Origin: Promethearchaeota archaeon
GTDB lineage: Archaea; Asgardarchaeota; Lokiarchaeia; Sigyniarchaeales; SOKP01
Direction: 5' to 3'
Assembly (NCBI GenBank): GCA_030615145.1
Contig: JAUWZT010000013.1
Coordinates: forward strand, 1 to 25,454
Length of the DNA stretch: 25,454 bases
How positions within the stretch are numbered: the first letter of the stretch is position 1; each line of letters begins with the position of its first letter. Positions 24,176 through 25,454 of the stretch are shown here, in pieces. A program made the position numbers and the translations under genes. Below the pieces are notes generated by a model that was not told the origin of the DNA, did not search any database, and saw only the letters and a program-made list of their open reading frames with translations.

Positions 24176-24199
24176 ATTTTGTGAATGATTATTCTAAAA
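24176..24199. promoter_or_regulatory. Possible copy of the TGAATG dyad upstream of the Mrp gene
   Basis: ATTTTGTGAATG (24176-24187) matches the strong site's left arm at 10 of 12 bases, followed by AT and TATTCTAAAA. Core match is 11 of 14. The distance to the Mrp ATG is about 180 bp, farther than ideal. The rest of the 342-bp gap 24002-24343 shows no gene. Confidence 0.35.
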
Positions 24200-24215
24200 T
24201 AATAATAATAATAAT
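24198..24215. repeat. (AAT)6 microsatellite
   Basis: Six AAT units in tandem lie in the gene-free stretch between the Mrp gene and the right-end gene. It is simple sequence with no evident role. Confidence 0.7.
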
Positions 24216-24343
24216 TAATTACTATTCTTCTCTCTTTTTTAAATTTCTTAATTAAAAGTTAAGATAAAACAAGACAACTCAAAATAGTATTTAAATTGAG
24301 CTTTTGTCATTCTTTATAAGTAAGATGATAAATATTAGAAACT

Positions 24344-25153
24344 TCATTTAGAGAGAATTTCGTCTACGATCGATTCAATAGGGCTAAAAATTTCGATCCT
24401 TCCGTCCCAATCAATTAACACATTTTTATAAATGCTCTCGAGTTTAGTTACTACTTTTTGGATGTAATAATTAATTGAATTTAATTCTTCTTTTGTATAA
24501 AAAATACCAGTTAATAAGGTACTTGAATAGATGTTTACTATTTTTCCTTCTTTTTTTATCGTATATAATCCCTTATCTCCAGTAGAAGTTAATTCCTCTA
24601 GCATTAATTTTACGGCAATTATTGCTCCAGTTACTAGATGTTCATCCATTAAATCGCCGTCCTCTTTAAAAGATTTATGAAACAAGCAAGCTCCTTGTTT
24701 GTTCATTATAAAAATTTCATCAATTATATCGTACCAATCAAATTCTATAAAAGAGGGAAGTGTCAATGAAAAATAGAATAATATTGATGTAGATAACAAT
24801 AGAATAATTGAACTAATTAATCTAAATTCAAGAGTTATAATTGAAATGAAAAAGTCGGAAGTTAATAAAAAGCTAATTAAAAAAGACAAAAAAGGGGTAA
24901 GGTATTTTAAGATTTCTACCTTAAGTTTTTTCTCCTGAATCCGTTTAACAAAATCTATAACATTTACAACAAAAAAGGATAAAAAAATTAACCAGAACGA
25001 GACGGTCAAGGAAATTATGATTTCTAAATTAACGAGAAAAAAGATTACTACTGCAATTGATAAAATTATAAAGCTTAAAGTGTAGAAAAATTTAAAAACA
25101 ATGAATTTTTTATTCTTTTCCATAAAATATGTAAATATAATTACGCCAATCAA
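24344..25153 (-). CDS. Membrane-anchored protein with cytosolic roadblock/longin-like domain
   Basis: From TTG 25153 it is 269 aa. The first 140 residues hold about five TM segments (MIGVIIFTYF; FYTLSFIILSIAVVIFFLV; IIISLTVSFWLIFLSFFVVN; YLTPFLSFLISFLLTS; FRLISSIILLLSTSILFYF). The C-terminal 125 residues (IIDEIFIMNKQGACLFHKSF...KGLYTIKKEGKIVNIYSST...VTKLESIYKNVLIDWDG) look like the roadblock/longin sensor domains abundant in Asgard archaea. The frame stays open another 46 codons to TAA at 25292-25294 and still reads as membrane protein (SPFLFWNAGTNRDFYLGIGY), with no ATG or GTG. So the true start is uncertain or the 5' end is damaged. Confidence 0.65.
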   Translation of the reverse strand: MIGVIIFTYFMEKNKKFIVFKFFYTLSFIILSIAVVIFFLVNLEIIISLTVSFWLIFLSFFVVNVIDFVKRIQEKKLKVEILKYLTPFLSFLISFLLTSDFFISIITLEFRLISSIILLLSTSILFYFSLTLPSFIEFDWYDIIDEIFIMNKQGACLFHKSFKEDGDLMDEHLVTGAIIAVKLMLEELTSTGDKGLYTIKKEGKIVNIYSSTLLTGIFYTKEELNSINYYIQKVVTKLESIYKNVLIDWDGRIEIFSPIESIVDEILSK

Positions 25154-25454
25154 TAAGAAGATGTACCCAATACCTAAATAAAAATCTCTGTTTGTACCAG
25201 CATTCCAAAATAAAAACGGAGAGATAATGATATTCGGTGAGTAAAAATCACTAATTATCAGTATTAAAGGAAGTAGATCTCTAAGTCCCCTTTAACTGAA
25301 CTCTTTTCTATAAATAACGATCTTTAAACTATATTTTTTAACATGTTATTTTACTTAATTTGTTTCCAATGGAAATCTATCTTAATCTTTATAAGAGAAA
25401 AGTGGTATTATTTATGTATGCAAATACAATATTTGTCTCCTCCTTCGGATCTGA

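Overview
The window is AT-rich archaeal DNA. It most resembles an Asgard archaeon of the Lokiarchaeia type; this is inferred from content, since no rRNA gene is present. Pointers are LVIVD-repeat/thrombospondin-type-3 exoproteins, HEAT plus leucine-rich-repeat proteins, roadblock/longin-like small domains, VapBC, acyl-CoA enzymes, an HdrD-like Fe-S protein, DUF5320 and NifX-fold proteins, weak or variable Shine-Dalgarno sites, and T-tract terminators.

Layout. Positions 1-2.36 kb (minus): a very large secreted beta-propeller/Ca-binding repeat protein that runs off the left edge and is interrupted by an in-frame TGA. 2.4-4.7 kb (plus): an HdrD/GlpC-like Fe-S oxidoreductase, a 49-aa charged protein and a four-TM protein. 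4.8-7.0 kb (minus): an APC amino-acid permease and a membrane-anchored protein with a degenerate M23-like fold. 7.2-10.2 kb: acyl-CoA metabolism, with a frameshifted hotdog thioesterase, an OsmC-like protein and two tandem crotonase paralogues, the first frameshifted near its C terminus. 10.3-11.9 kb (minus): a VapBC pair with an iterated operator, then a HEAT/LRR protein. 12.1-16.0 kb (plus): a glycyl radical enzyme of eliminase type, a 50-aa protein and a cysteine-rich ferredoxin-domain protein.

16.0-24.0 kb is dominated by metal and Fe-S cluster handling. A minus-strand operon (NifX-fold protein, IscU-like scaffold, radical SAM protein, TrmO-like protein) diverges from a DUF5320 Gly-rich protein and a DtxR/MntR-family regulator. 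An MFS transporter, a DUF89 protein and a split roadblock-like protein follow. A second NifX-fold gene then converges on an Mrp/NBP35 Fe-S carrier ATPase. The right end holds a membrane-anchored roadblock-like sensor.

The most interesting signal is regulatory. A dyad, best copy with 12-bp arms and one mismatch and a TGAATG-AA-CATTCA core, lies between the divergent NifX and DUF5320 genes. Related copies occur before the second NifX gene and before the Mrp gene. This suggests a small metallocluster regulon, possibly controlled by the DtxR-like protein encoded in the middle of it. Separately, at least four reading frames are broken or split in 25 kb. These are either real gene decay or base-level assembly errors, and should be resolved before functional conclusions are drawn.
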